Positions 58,000 through 64,000 of a stretch of DNA of 64,000 nucleotides are shown here, one piece after another (positions within the stretch are counted from its first letter, which is position 1; the number at the start of each line of letters is the position of its first letter). The stretch is from Streptomyces sp. ISL-96. GTDB taxonomy: Bacteria > Actinomycetota > Actinomycetes > Streptomycetales > Streptomycetaceae. A model generated the notes under the pieces. That model was not told where the DNA came from. It saw nothing but the letters and a program-made list of their open reading frames with translations, and made no database searches. Position numbers and translations under genes: made by a program. The stretch lies in the NCBI RefSeq assembly GCF_018614035.1, contig NZ_JAGGPA010000019.1:1-64000 (forward strand), in the 5' to 3' direction.

Positions 58000-58515
58000 A
58001 TGGAGGACCACACTCCGGAACCGGAGACCCGGCTGGACGCCCGCTACAGCGAGAAGGACGCGACCCCGACCGCCTGGTCCGACGCGATGCCGCAGCTGGA
58101 GCAGGCCGAGCTGTTCTGGCTGACGACCGTACGCCCGGACGGCCGCCCGCACGTCACTCCGCTGCTCGCCGTCTGGCAGGACGACGCGCTGTATTTCTGC
58201 ACGGGCCCGGCGGAACGCAAGGCGAAGAACCTCGCCGCCAACCCGCACGTCGTCCTGACCACGGGCGCGAACACCCTGCGCGAGGGCTTCGACCTGGTGG
58301 TCGAGGGCAAGGCGACCCGGGAGACGGACGAATCGCGACTGCGTCGCCTGGCCGCGGCGTACGAGACGAAGTACGGCCCGGACTGGCACTTCGACGTACG
58401 CGACGGAGCGTTCTACGGCGAGGGCGACCGGGCGGTGGTATTCCGCGTCGCCCCATCAACGGCCTTCGGCTTCGGCAAGGGCGTCTACAGCCAGACCCGC
58501 TGGCTCTTCAGCTGA
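58000..58515 (+). CDS. Pyridoxamine 5'-phosphate oxidase-like flavin/F420 protein
   Basis: A 171-residue split-barrel protein. ELFWLTTVRPDGRPHVTPLLAVWQDDALYFCTGPAERKAKNLAANPHVVLTTG is the cofactor-binding core of the PNPOx-like group, whose actinobacterial members use FMN or F420. EGDRAVVFRVAPSTAFGFGKG closes the barrel. GAGAGG precedes the ATG. Substrate unknown. It follows the PIG-L gene across a long stem-loop. Confidence 0.9.
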   Translation: MEDHTPEPETRLDARYSEKDATPTAWSDAMPQLEQAELFWLTTVRPDGRPHVTPLLAVWQDDALYFCTGPAERKAKNLAANPHVVLTTGANTLREGFDLVVEGKATRETDESRLRRLAAAYETKYGPDWHFDVRDGAFYGEGDRAVVFRVAPSTAFGFGKGVYSQTRWLFS

Positions 58516-58540
58516 CCAAAAGACCGAGTGGAGACCGAGT

Positions 58541-58987
58541 TCAGCCGCTCCGCTCGAGCACCCTCTTCAGGTTCTGCTCGTTCCGCGGCAACTCCTTGGT
58601 CACCTGCGGGCGTACGACGAGCGGAACGAGCAGCTTTCCGATCCCGTGCCCTTCGAAGTCCAGGGACAACGTCAGGCGCGAGCGCTCGCCGTCGCCGAGG
58701 GGCTCGATCGTGCCGGTCACGTCCCCTCTGACGGGGCCGTCGATACCGTGCATGTGCCAGCTCCTCGGGGCTTCCAGCTCGTCCACCTCCATGGTCATCG
58801 GGATCTCCCGGCGACCGATCCGCCGGGTCACCACGAATTGCGATCCCACGCCGAGCGGCGCGTCACCCACCGGTCGTACGGACACCGCGTTCTCCTGCCA
58901 TTCGGGCAGGTGCGAAGCGTTGGTCACGTAGGCGAAGACGTCTTCAGGGCGGCGCGCTATGTCGACGGCTTCCTTGATCGCTGACAT
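58541..58987 (-). CDS. SRPBCC (START-like) family protein
   Basis: A 148-residue polyketide-cyclase/START-like protein: KEAVDIARRPEDVFAYVTNASHLPEWQENAVSV is the typical beginning, and ESxLTLSLDFEGHGIGK-like text closes the helix-grip fold. GGAAGGGG precedes the ATG at 58987. Such proteins bind small hydrophobic molecules. It converges on the oxidoreductase gene with 25 bases between. Confidence 0.88.
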   Translation of the reverse strand: MSAIKEAVDIARRPEDVFAYVTNASHLPEWQENAVSVRPVGDAPLGVGSQFVVTRRIGRREIPMTMEVDELEAPRSWHMHGIDGPVRGDVTGTIEPLGDGERSRLTLSLDFEGHGIGKLLVPLVVRPQVTKELPRNEQNLKRVLERSG

Positions 58988-59017
58988 CTTTTCCCCTTCC
59001 TACCCTTCATGGTGCTA

Positions 59018-59596
59018 TCACCCAAATGATCCCACTCGACTGACAGCCGTACCAGACCCACCGGGCCTCAGCACCAGCGTGAGAAACCCGAAGCAGCCGC
59101 GATACCCGTGCAGCCACTGCGACCGGTGCCGGTCCGCCGCCGCGAGGGCCTCCTGGCTGTGCGGGTCGCCAGGGTGGTCGAGGGCCCATTCGGCGAGGGC
59201 TCCCGTCCAGTGCCACTCGTAGTCGTCCGGCTCCTGGCGCGTGCTGATGTGCCCGAACACGGGAGTCCAGCCGTCCGCGACCACGCGATCCACAGTGCTC
59301 GACAGATCCTCGTACTCCCCGAGCAGCTGCCGCGCCTCGGCGCTGGGTTCCGCCTCCCAGTACGCGTCACCGACAAGCACCCGCCCGCCCGGCGCGAGAT
59401 GCCTGCGGGCCGAGGCGAGCGTGCCCATCAGCCCGCCAAAGGCATGCGTGGCCCCCACACTCACCACCACATCGAAGCCCCGCTCCGAAGGGAACGCCCC
59501 GGCATCCTCCTCCCGCAGCACCAGCCGCTGCCCGACCCCACGCCCGTCGGCCTGCTCCCGCGCCTCCGCCAGAGCGTCCGCCGATACGTCCGGCCG
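59018..59596 (-). pseudogene. Methyltransferase lacking its N-terminal SAM motif
   Basis: The frame encodes a class I methyltransferase from the segment after motif I onward: VSADALAEAREQADGRGVGQ, FDVVVSVGATHAFGGLM and LAPGGRVLVGDAYWEAEPS. The DxGxG loop and the preceding helix are absent, and upstream text (RRSTALDGSGPRDILRSARIRRRR) does not fit the family. No plausible start codon precedes the homologous part. The break lies just beside the XRE cluster, so its arrival may have truncated the gene. A translated short protein cannot be excluded. Confidence 0.65.
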
Positions 59597-59793
59597 TCGC
59601 CTCCGGATGCGCGCGGAGCGTAAGATGTCGCGCGGCCCGGATCCGTCCAGGGCCGTGGAGCGTCTGCCGGATCGCGCCGAGGTACCAGTCCCGATACCTG
59701 GCCCAAAGGGCGACCAGGGAACCCCCGGCAAGCCCTGCCGCCCACTCTCTGTCGGGCGTAGCGTGGACAGCCAGTCCTCTGGCGGGGGTACAC

Positions 59794-60999
59794 ATGAACA
59801 CGACCATCGGCGACCGCATCCGTTCGTTGCGGGAGTTCCGCGACGTCACCCAGGAGCAGCTCGCCCAGCGCGCCGGCGTCTCTGTGGACACCGTCCGCAA
59901 GCTGGAGCAGGGCATCCGGCAGTCCGCGCGCATCAACACGCTGCGGTCGCTCGCGCGCGCCCTCGACGTGCAGCTTGAGCGCCTGGTAGGACAGCCCACC
60001 GTGACCCAAGAGCTATCGGACGACGGCGGCCTCCTCGCCCTGCGCGACGCGATCCAGGACATCGGTGTCCTCCCCGGCGTACTCGCAGACGACAACCTGG
60101 AGGACCCGCCCGACGAGTCCGCGTGGGTCGACTCGGCGAAGGCCGCCACCGGCATGTACTGGCGGGGCGACTACTCCCGCCTGTCCGGGATGCTGCCCCT
60201 GATACTCCGCGACGGCCAGGCCGTAGCGCGGGAGGCCGGTACCGACCGGGTGTGGCAACAACTCGCCCTGGCCTATCAGCTCGCCGCGTCCCTCTGCACC
60301 CAGGCGGGGCATCCCGACTGGGCATTCGCCGCCGTGGAGAAGCAGCTCGCCGCCGCCGAGAAGGCATCGGACCCGCTCATGTCAGGCATGGGCGTCTCCA
60401 CCCTGTCATGGGTCCTGCTGCGGCAAGGCAGGTGGGAGCAGGCACAGGCCGTCGCCGAACGTAAGGCGGACGCGCTGGAGCCCAGCTTCCGCAAGTCGAC
60501 GCCGGCGCAACTCGCCGTATACGGCAACCTATTGCTGGCCGCTGCCACACCCGCCGCCCGACGGGACCAGCGCAACGATGCAGAGGAACTGCTCAACCTC
60601 GCCGAGACGGCAGCTGTCCGCTCCGGCCCCGTCCGCGTGTACGGAAGCGCATTCTCCGTCACCGATGTTCAGACGCAGCAGGTGAACATCGCGCTGGCCG
60701 GTCGGAACAACCAGCCGGCCGCGGCGCTCGCCCTGGCAGAGCGCGTGGACCTCGACGCGATCACCCGCCCCGTGCACGCCGCCGCTCACCGTGTCGATGT
60801 CGCCCAGGCCCGCTACCAGGTGGGTGACCTCGACGGCGCCTTGGCGGACCTCCTTGCGGTGGAGGAGCAGCAGCCGGAGTGGATCCGCTTTCAGGCCCTG
60901 GCTGCTGCCACAGTTCGGGAGATGCTGGAGGCGGAGCGGCGACGGAACACGTCCTTGCGTAGCCTCGCCGCGCGCCTCGGCGTAGACCCTTCCCTGTAG
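59794..60999 (+). CDS. XRE-type regulator with TPR-like C-terminal region
   Basis: A 401-residue protein. The N-terminal helix-turn-helix is RIRSLREFRDVTQEQLAQRAGVSVDTVRKLEQG. The remaining 300 residues are helical, with repeated AYQLAASLCTQAGHPDWAFAAVEKQLAAAE, VLLRQGRWEQAQAVAERKADALE and ARYQVGDLDGALADLLAVEEQQPE units like a tetratricopeptide array. This architecture binds peptides or partner proteins in many streptomycete regulators. It heads a row of four small genes. A 21-base palindrome follows its stop. Confidence 0.88.
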   Translation: MNTTIGDRIRSLREFRDVTQEQLAQRAGVSVDTVRKLEQGIRQSARINTLRSLARALDVQLERLVGQPTVTQELSDDGGLLALRDAIQDIGVLPGVLADDNLEDPPDESAWVDSAKAATGMYWRGDYSRLSGMLPLILRDGQAVAREAGTDRVWQQLALAYQLAASLCTQAGHPDWAFAAVEKQLAAAEKASDPLMSGMGVSTLSWVLLRQGRWEQAQAVAERKADALEPSFRKSTPAQLAVYGNLLLAAATPAARRDQRNDAEELLNLAETAAVRSGPVRVYGSAFSVTDVQTQQVNIALAGRNNQPAAALALAERVDLDAITRPVHAAAHRVDVAQARYQVGDLDGALADLLAVEEQQPEWIRFQALAAATVREMLEAERRRNTSLRSLAARLGVDPSL

Positions 61000-61001
61000 G
61001 G

Positions 61002-61022
61002 GCTAGGACAACTTGTCCTAGC
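61002..61022. promoter_or_regulatory. 21-base perfect palindrome after the XRE gene
   Basis: CTAGGACAAC TTGTCCTAG with one extra matching base pair on each side forms a symmetric site whose single centre base leaves no hairpin loop, so an operator is likelier than a terminator. It stands about 150 bases before the first small gene. TTGACG at 61033-61038 could be part of its promoter. Confidence 0.6.
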
Positions 61023-61169
61023 TGGGCGGCAATTGACGGGCCGACTGGTGCACTACGTCACTGGGCTGTGATCGCGCATATTCATAGCGTGATCTGCATG
61101 AGGCGGCACCGGCCCCACTCCGTCAGAGACAGGCCGGTGCCGCTCCCATCGCAGCCCAGGGAGTCGAAC

Positions 61170-61469
61170 TTGAGCACCGTCGCCAGGGACCTACCCCGCA
61201 TCGAGACCCTGTCCCAGAGCCAGCAGCGCGGCGTGGACTGCGTCTTCTGCGGCATCACCCTCACCCCCCGTACGGCCGTCGACCTCGGCCCCCGGCGGCT
61301 ACGCATCCTCGGCCACGTCACCCACTGGTATCCGCGCGCCTGCGGACACCATCCCGTGATGGCTGAGTACCTGGCTTTGATCGTCCACACCCAGGACTGC
61401 CCAACCTGTCTCGACGGGTGCGCGACCGGTGATCGGCTGCGGCGGGCAGACCGCGAGGCAAGGCGATGA
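61170..61469 (+). CDS. Small Cys-motif protein, unknown
   Basis: A 99-residue protein starting with TTG at 61170; CAGGGAG lies six bases before it. It contains VDCVFCG and HTQDCPTCLDG, two CxxC pairs about 52 residues apart, plus ACGHH, which together suggest a zinc-ribbon-like domain. Its stop overlaps the next gene's ATG (ATGA), so the two are translationally coupled. I do not recognise a named family. Confidence 0.65.
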   Translation: MSTVARDLPRIETLSQSQQRGVDCVFCGITLTPRTAVDLGPRRLRILGHVTHWYPRACGHHPVMAEYLALIVHTQDCPTCLDGCATGDRLRRADREARR

Positions 61470-61666
61470 CACGGTGCCCCAAGGGTGACCACGACTTCCC
61501 CGAAGAGGACGACCAGAGCGCCTACTGCCCGGAGCACGGCGTGACCCTGCTCTGGCGCGGTGACCCCATTACCGAGGACGACCTCGTGCGCGACGCGCCG
61601 TCGCGTTCCCCACGGCGAACCATCGGCTTGGAGGCCGCCCCTTCGGCTACGGCGGCAAACCCCTAA
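61466..61666 (+). CDS. Small zinc-ribbon-like protein
   Basis: A 66-residue protein: MTRCPKGDHDFPEEDDQSAYCPEHGVTLLWRG has CPxxxH and CPEH pairs like a single zinc ribbon, followed by an acidic segment and a Pro/Ala-rich tail. The ATG overlaps the preceding stop by ATGA. Function unknown. Confidence 0.6.
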   Translation: MTRCPKGDHDFPEEDDQSAYCPEHGVTLLWRGDPITEDDLVRDAPSRSPRRTIGLEAAPSATAANP

Positions 61667-61754
61667 GCCCCCGCCTCGGCTGCTACGCCCCTGGACAGGT
61701 CGACAGCCGAGGCGGGTCCATGCACCTCCACCACAACCGACGGAGGCACCACCC

Positions 61755-62252
61755 ATGAGTATCACCACCGAGGCACCCGTAACACGGGACGCCCGCGATC
61801 TAATCAACCCTGAGGACCTCGTCGCGGTCACCGCTACCGTCCAGCGGAACAACCCCGGTATGGCGCTCAACGTTGCGGAGCTGGTCACCCTGGAGGCGCT
61901 GAAGTTCGAGGCCGCCTGCGCTGCGCATCCCCGTGCCCGCCTGAAGCCGTCCCGTGTGGTGGATGAGGGATGGCACGCGCTGATCCTGCACACGCGCGTC
62001 AAGGCGAGTCTGGCTGCCCGGCTGGGCATGTTCGTCCACCACGTGCCCGAGCCCCCGGACGTCGGCCGACACGACCCGCACGCCCTGACCCGCAGCCAGG
62101 AAGCGATCACAGCCGCCGGGTACACCCCGCGCCCCGACATGTGGGTCGCCCCCACCGACACCAGCATTCCCGTAGCGGCGTCGTGCGAGCACTCTGAGGG
62201 CGGCGGGGAAGGTACGTGCACCGGGGACTGCTCCAATACGGGCCGGAACTAA
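61755..62252 (+). CDS. GRDP-like (glycine-rich-domain-protein-type) small protein
   Basis: A 165-residue protein with GGAGG upstream of the ATG at 61755. RVVDEGWHALILHTRVKASLAARLGMFVHHVPEPP matches the WHxxxxHT ... HHxP signature of the DUF1399/GRDP family; the paired His residues could bind a metal. The C-terminal end is Cys/Gly-rich (CEHSEGGGEGTCTGDCSN). It lies in the XRE cluster as fourth gene. Molecular role unknown. Confidence 0.7.
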   Translation: MSITTEAPVTRDARDLINPEDLVAVTATVQRNNPGMALNVAELVTLEALKFEAACAAHPRARLKPSRVVDEGWHALILHTRVKASLAARLGMFVHHVPEPPDVGRHDPHALTRSQEAITAAGYTPRPDMWVAPTDTSIPVAASCEHSEGGGEGTCTGDCSNTGRN

Positions 62253-62265
62253 CCGATGCTCTGGC

Positions 62266-62305
62266 CTCCGTTCCCCAACGCCCGTACGGTCGTTGGGGAA
62301 CGGAG
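62266..62305 (+). terminator. 15-base-pair hairpin overlapping the next ribosome site
   Basis: CTCCGTTCCCCAACG (62266-62280) and CGTTGGGGAACGGAG (62291-62305) are exact complements around a ten-base loop. It may end the cluster transcript, or it may bury the GGAG in front of the 62321 gene. Confidence 0.7.
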
Positions 62306-62320
62306 AAGGACGAGGCCGAT

Positions 62321-62497
62321 ATGCGCGAGTGGGTTGATCCGCGGTACGCGGATGTGGTGGACAGCTACCGGACACAAAAGGCGATGGCAGGGCCGCCTCC
62401 GAAGAGAAGCCGGGGCTGGGCCAGGAAGTCCTACGGAGACCCGTTCGTGATCGTCGTGGACCCGACAACCCAGAAGTCGCACACCCTCGGCCGCTGA
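62321..62497 (+). CDS. Small basic protein, unknown, 58 residues
   Basis: Starts at ATG 62321, with GGAGAAGGACGAGG upstream partly inside the stem of the hairpin. The product (MREWVDPRYADVVDSYRTQK ... YGDPFVIVVDPTTQKSHTLGR) is basic in the middle (PPPKRSRGWARKSYG). The codon use is like that of its neighbours. Family unknown. The 170 bases after it show no gene. Confidence 0.5.
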   Translation: MREWVDPRYADVVDSYRTQKAMAGPPPKRSRGWARKSYGDPFVIVVDPTTQKSHTLGR

Positions 62498-62671
62498 TTC
62501 TGTCCCACTCCTGCTTCTTGTTGCGCAGGAAGTTGCGCGGCTCGGTAGCGGCCTCGCGTGATCGACGTCAGAGCAGTGCTGGCCAGCAGTCGAGCGGCCG
62601 TCAATGGTCGTTGTTGGTCGCTTGGGGCCGCCCTTCGACGGCCCACAGACGGCCCCGCTGCACGCTGTCCC

Positions 62672-62813
62672 GTCTCTGACGATCTGGTCCGTGGTGACAG
62701 CTGTGACCTGCGGCGACCAGAAGAATTGAGACGCCGCGGCGTCGGAAATCTCAGTTGATCTGGTCCCGGACACGCGGATGTCTGGGGCCGTCTCAGCTGA
62801 TCTGGTCCGTCTC
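62672..62813 (+). repeat. Left set of three iterated terminal repeats
   Basis: Three copies with consensus GTCTCAG.TGATCTGGTCCG: GTCTCTGACGATCTGGTCCG (62672), TCTCAGTTGATCTGGTCCCG (62749) and GTCTCAGCTGATCTGGTCCG (62790). All face the same way. The same words stand in inverted orientation at 63550-63621, which suggests the left end of a mobile element. Confidence 0.75.
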
Positions 62814-62960
62814 TGCTGTCTCGAACTGATACCAGGCTTGGGTGCTCAGCCACCGCTGGTAGTTCTTGGAGATCGTAGGCAGCCCATCGGGCTGCTCGCG
62901 GTCACCGAAGAACTCGCCAAGGGATTGGTAGAGGGTGATCACGCTCTTGGTGTCGGCCTC
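62814..62960 (-). pseudogene. Possible gene fragment cut by the left repeats
   Basis: On the reverse strand the text VITLYQSLGEFFGDREQPDG then PTISKNYQRWLSTQAWYQFE reads like the end of a real protein, with protein-like composition and lower GC than the surroundings. It runs into the third left repeat, whose reverse reading supplies the final residues DQIS and a stop. I do not recognise the family, and upstream text loses coding character. Confidence 0.35.
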
Positions 62961-63023
62961 AGGCGTGGGGGCGGTTCTTCGTCCTGGCCCATGGGGACAG
63001 AACGAAGACACGTTCGCGGCCCC

Positions 63024-63458
63024 TCAGTCGAGACAGAACTCGTTGCCCTCGATGTCCTGCATCGGGATGCACGACTCGTTGTCGTCATCGGCAAGCAGCG
63101 TTCGCACGTGCACCGCGCCGAGCGCGACCAGTCGTGCGCACTCGGCCTCGAGTGCAGCGAGGCGCTCTTCACCCACGAGCCCGGTGCCGACCCGCACGTC
63201 AAGATGAAGCCGATTCTTGACGGCCTTGCCTTCGGGAACGCGCTGGAAGTACAGCCGCGGGCCCACACCTGAGGGATCACTGCAGACGAACGCCGAATCC
63301 TTACGCTCAGGCGGCAGCGAGCGATTGTAATCGTCCCAAGTAGCAAACCCCTCCGGCGGCGGCGGTACGACGTACCCCAACACCTCGCACCAGAAACGAG
63401 CAACGCGCTCAGGTTCTGCGCAGTCGAAGGTGACTTGGAACTGCTTGATCGACGCCAT
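63024..63458 (-). CDS. VOC (glyoxalase-like) superfamily protein
   Basis: A 144-residue protein. The ATG at 63458 (MASIKQFQVTFDCAEPERVARFWCEVLGY) is chosen as the family start. RLHLDVRVGTGLVGEERLAALEAECARLVALGA is the second module, and MQDIEGNEFCLD is the typical end with the metal-ligand Glu. This is the glyoxalase-like group common in actinobacteria and often linked to drug or metabolite resistance. It lies between two sets of inverted terminal repeats and may be cargo of a mobile element. No good ribosome site is visible. Confidence 0.87.
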   Translation of the reverse strand: MASIKQFQVTFDCAEPERVARFWCEVLGYVVPPPPEGFATWDDYNRSLPPERKDSAFVCSDPSGVGPRLYFQRVPEGKAVKNRLHLDVRVGTGLVGEERLAALEAECARLVALGAVHVRTLLADDDNESCIPMQDIEGNEFCLD

Positions 63459-63549
63459 CGGTCCAGCATATTGGCGTGTGCTGTTCACCGAGACCCTGGG
63501 GTGTCATCGCCGCGCAGGTCAAGGGCTCGCGTGACATGAGTAGCGCCGA

Positions 63550-63621
63550 CGGACCAGATCGCCTGAGACGACGAGCGAATCGGACCGGATCACCTGAGAC
63601 AGGGGCCAATTCGCATGAGAC
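63550..63621 (-). repeat. Right set of three iterated terminal repeats
   Basis: CGGACCAGATCGCCTGAGAC (63550), CGGACCGGATCACCTGAGAC (63581) and a degenerate GGCCAATTCGCATGAGAC (63604) are inverted relative to the left set. The interval 63459-63549 shows no gene. Confidence 0.75.
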
Positions 63622-63721
63622 GGGCCACACGCGGGCCGAGCGCGAACGAACGCCACTGTCCTGTGACAACGACCCTTGAGCGTGTGCCATGGACGTTTGC
63701 TAGTGCTGTGACCGGAAACGA

Positions 63722-63889
63722 TCACCGGGTTGGGCGGTCAGGTGCGGTTGCGAGTGGTCGGCCGCCCCAGCGGATGCTTTTTTCGCTGCGGATGCGGGCG
63801 CGCTCCCGGCGTTGGGCTGCCAGGACGTCCGGGTGTCGGGCGTTCACGTTGCGCCAGCGCAGGTAGTGGTGCAGCCGGCGCCTTCCCAC
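63722..63889 (-). pseudogene. Transposase C-terminal remnant (IS630-like)
   Basis: Reverse reading gives RRLHHYLRWRNVNARHPDVL then AAQRRERARIRSEKSIRWGG and a stop, like the C-terminus of IS630-family transposases common in streptomycetes. The DDE core is missing, because upstream text changes to an unrelated hairpin region. It marks a decayed insertion sequence. Confidence 0.6.
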
Positions 63890-63899
63890 TGTCACCAAT

Positions 63900-63937
63900 G
63901 GCGCACGGCGGATTCGATGAGGACTCCGCCGTGCGCC
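63900..63937. terminator. Strong hairpin, 13-base-pair stem
   Basis: GGCGCACGGCGGA (63900 on) and TCCGCCGTGCGCC (to 63937) are exact complements with a 12-base loop. It is probably the terminator of a gene beyond the window or the edge of the decayed insertion sequence. Confidence 0.65.
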
Positions 63938-64000
63938 GTCACGTGATGAGCGGGCTTACTGCAATGTGCTGCCTAGCCCTTGTGGCCCATGGGCTTGTCG

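Noticed and set aside
62498..64000. A CRISPR array from the repeated 20-base words
   Set aside because: The copies are few, unevenly spaced and inverted between the two sides, with no cas genes. They fit transposon ends instead.

Overview
The window looks like a piece of a Streptomyces chromosome. G+C is very high, third codon positions are almost always G or C, starts are often GTG or TTG, there are many lipoproteins and secreted glycosidases, and the core genes are typical of the genus: a eukaryote-type glutamine synthetase (GlnII), the glutamine synthetase adenylyltransferase GlnE, and a malEFG transporter without its own ATPase gene. From memory, the order glnII ... malEFG ... glnE matches the S. 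coelicolor chromosome around SCO2210-SCO2234. No rRNA, tRNA or CRISPR array was recognised.

Layout. 1-7.5 kb: the end of a membrane protein, an AhpD-like gene divergent from a MocR-type regulator, a secreted RlpA-like protein, a reverse-strand set (LysR regulator, class A beta-lactamase-like serine hydrolase, Gfo/Idh/MocA oxidoreductase), and a divergent lipoprotein esterase with a TTA codon. 7.5-10.7 kb: glnII with a GlnR-like site, a possible 41-codon leader ORF, a winged-helix regulator and an MscS channel. 10.9-15.3 kb: a PepSY membrane protein with a metal-binding-looking loop, a small membrane protein and a two-component system. 15.4-19.2 kb: MarR/AhpD pair, VOC protein, DUF1996 secreted protein, lipoprotein. 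19.3-24.5 kb: a GH89 glycosidase and a sigma-like/transmembrane fusion protein. 24.7-30.7 kb: di-iron hydrolase, ferredoxin reductase and TetR; a DUF4230-like protein; a secreted amidase-domain protein; a lipoprotein; a methyltransferase.

30.8-47.3 kb is a starch and maltodextrin utilisation locus. A 1774-residue amylopullulanase and a secreted alpha-amylase cut alpha-glucans outside the cell. MalE, MalF and MalG take up maltodextrins, and two paralogous cytoplasmic GH13 glucosidases hydrolyse them. Each glucosidase gene is followed by a MalR-type LacI regulator, so two copies of an agl-lacI pair flank malEFG in opposite orientation. CTTGC/GCAAG repeats, probably MalR operators, lie upstream of the amylase gene and in the malE/agl divergent region.

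47.3-59 kb: a PAP2 membrane protein, an amidohydrolase-permease pair with a divergent TetR gene and palindromic operator, glnE, a secreted PIG-L deacetylase with a large C-terminal domain, a flavin-type oxidoreductase and an SRPBCC protein. 59-64 kb is accessory DNA: a methyltransferase missing its N-terminus, a small cluster (XRE/TPR regulator, two Cys-motif mini-proteins, a GRDP-like protein and a 58-residue protein), a transposon-like cassette with three iterated terminal repeats per side and a VOC gene but no transposase, and an IS630-like transposase remnant.

A family of roughly 70-230 bp GC-rich palindromic repeats recurs between genes at five places. All coordinates and motifs were read by eye; family assignments are recognition from sequence, not database searches.
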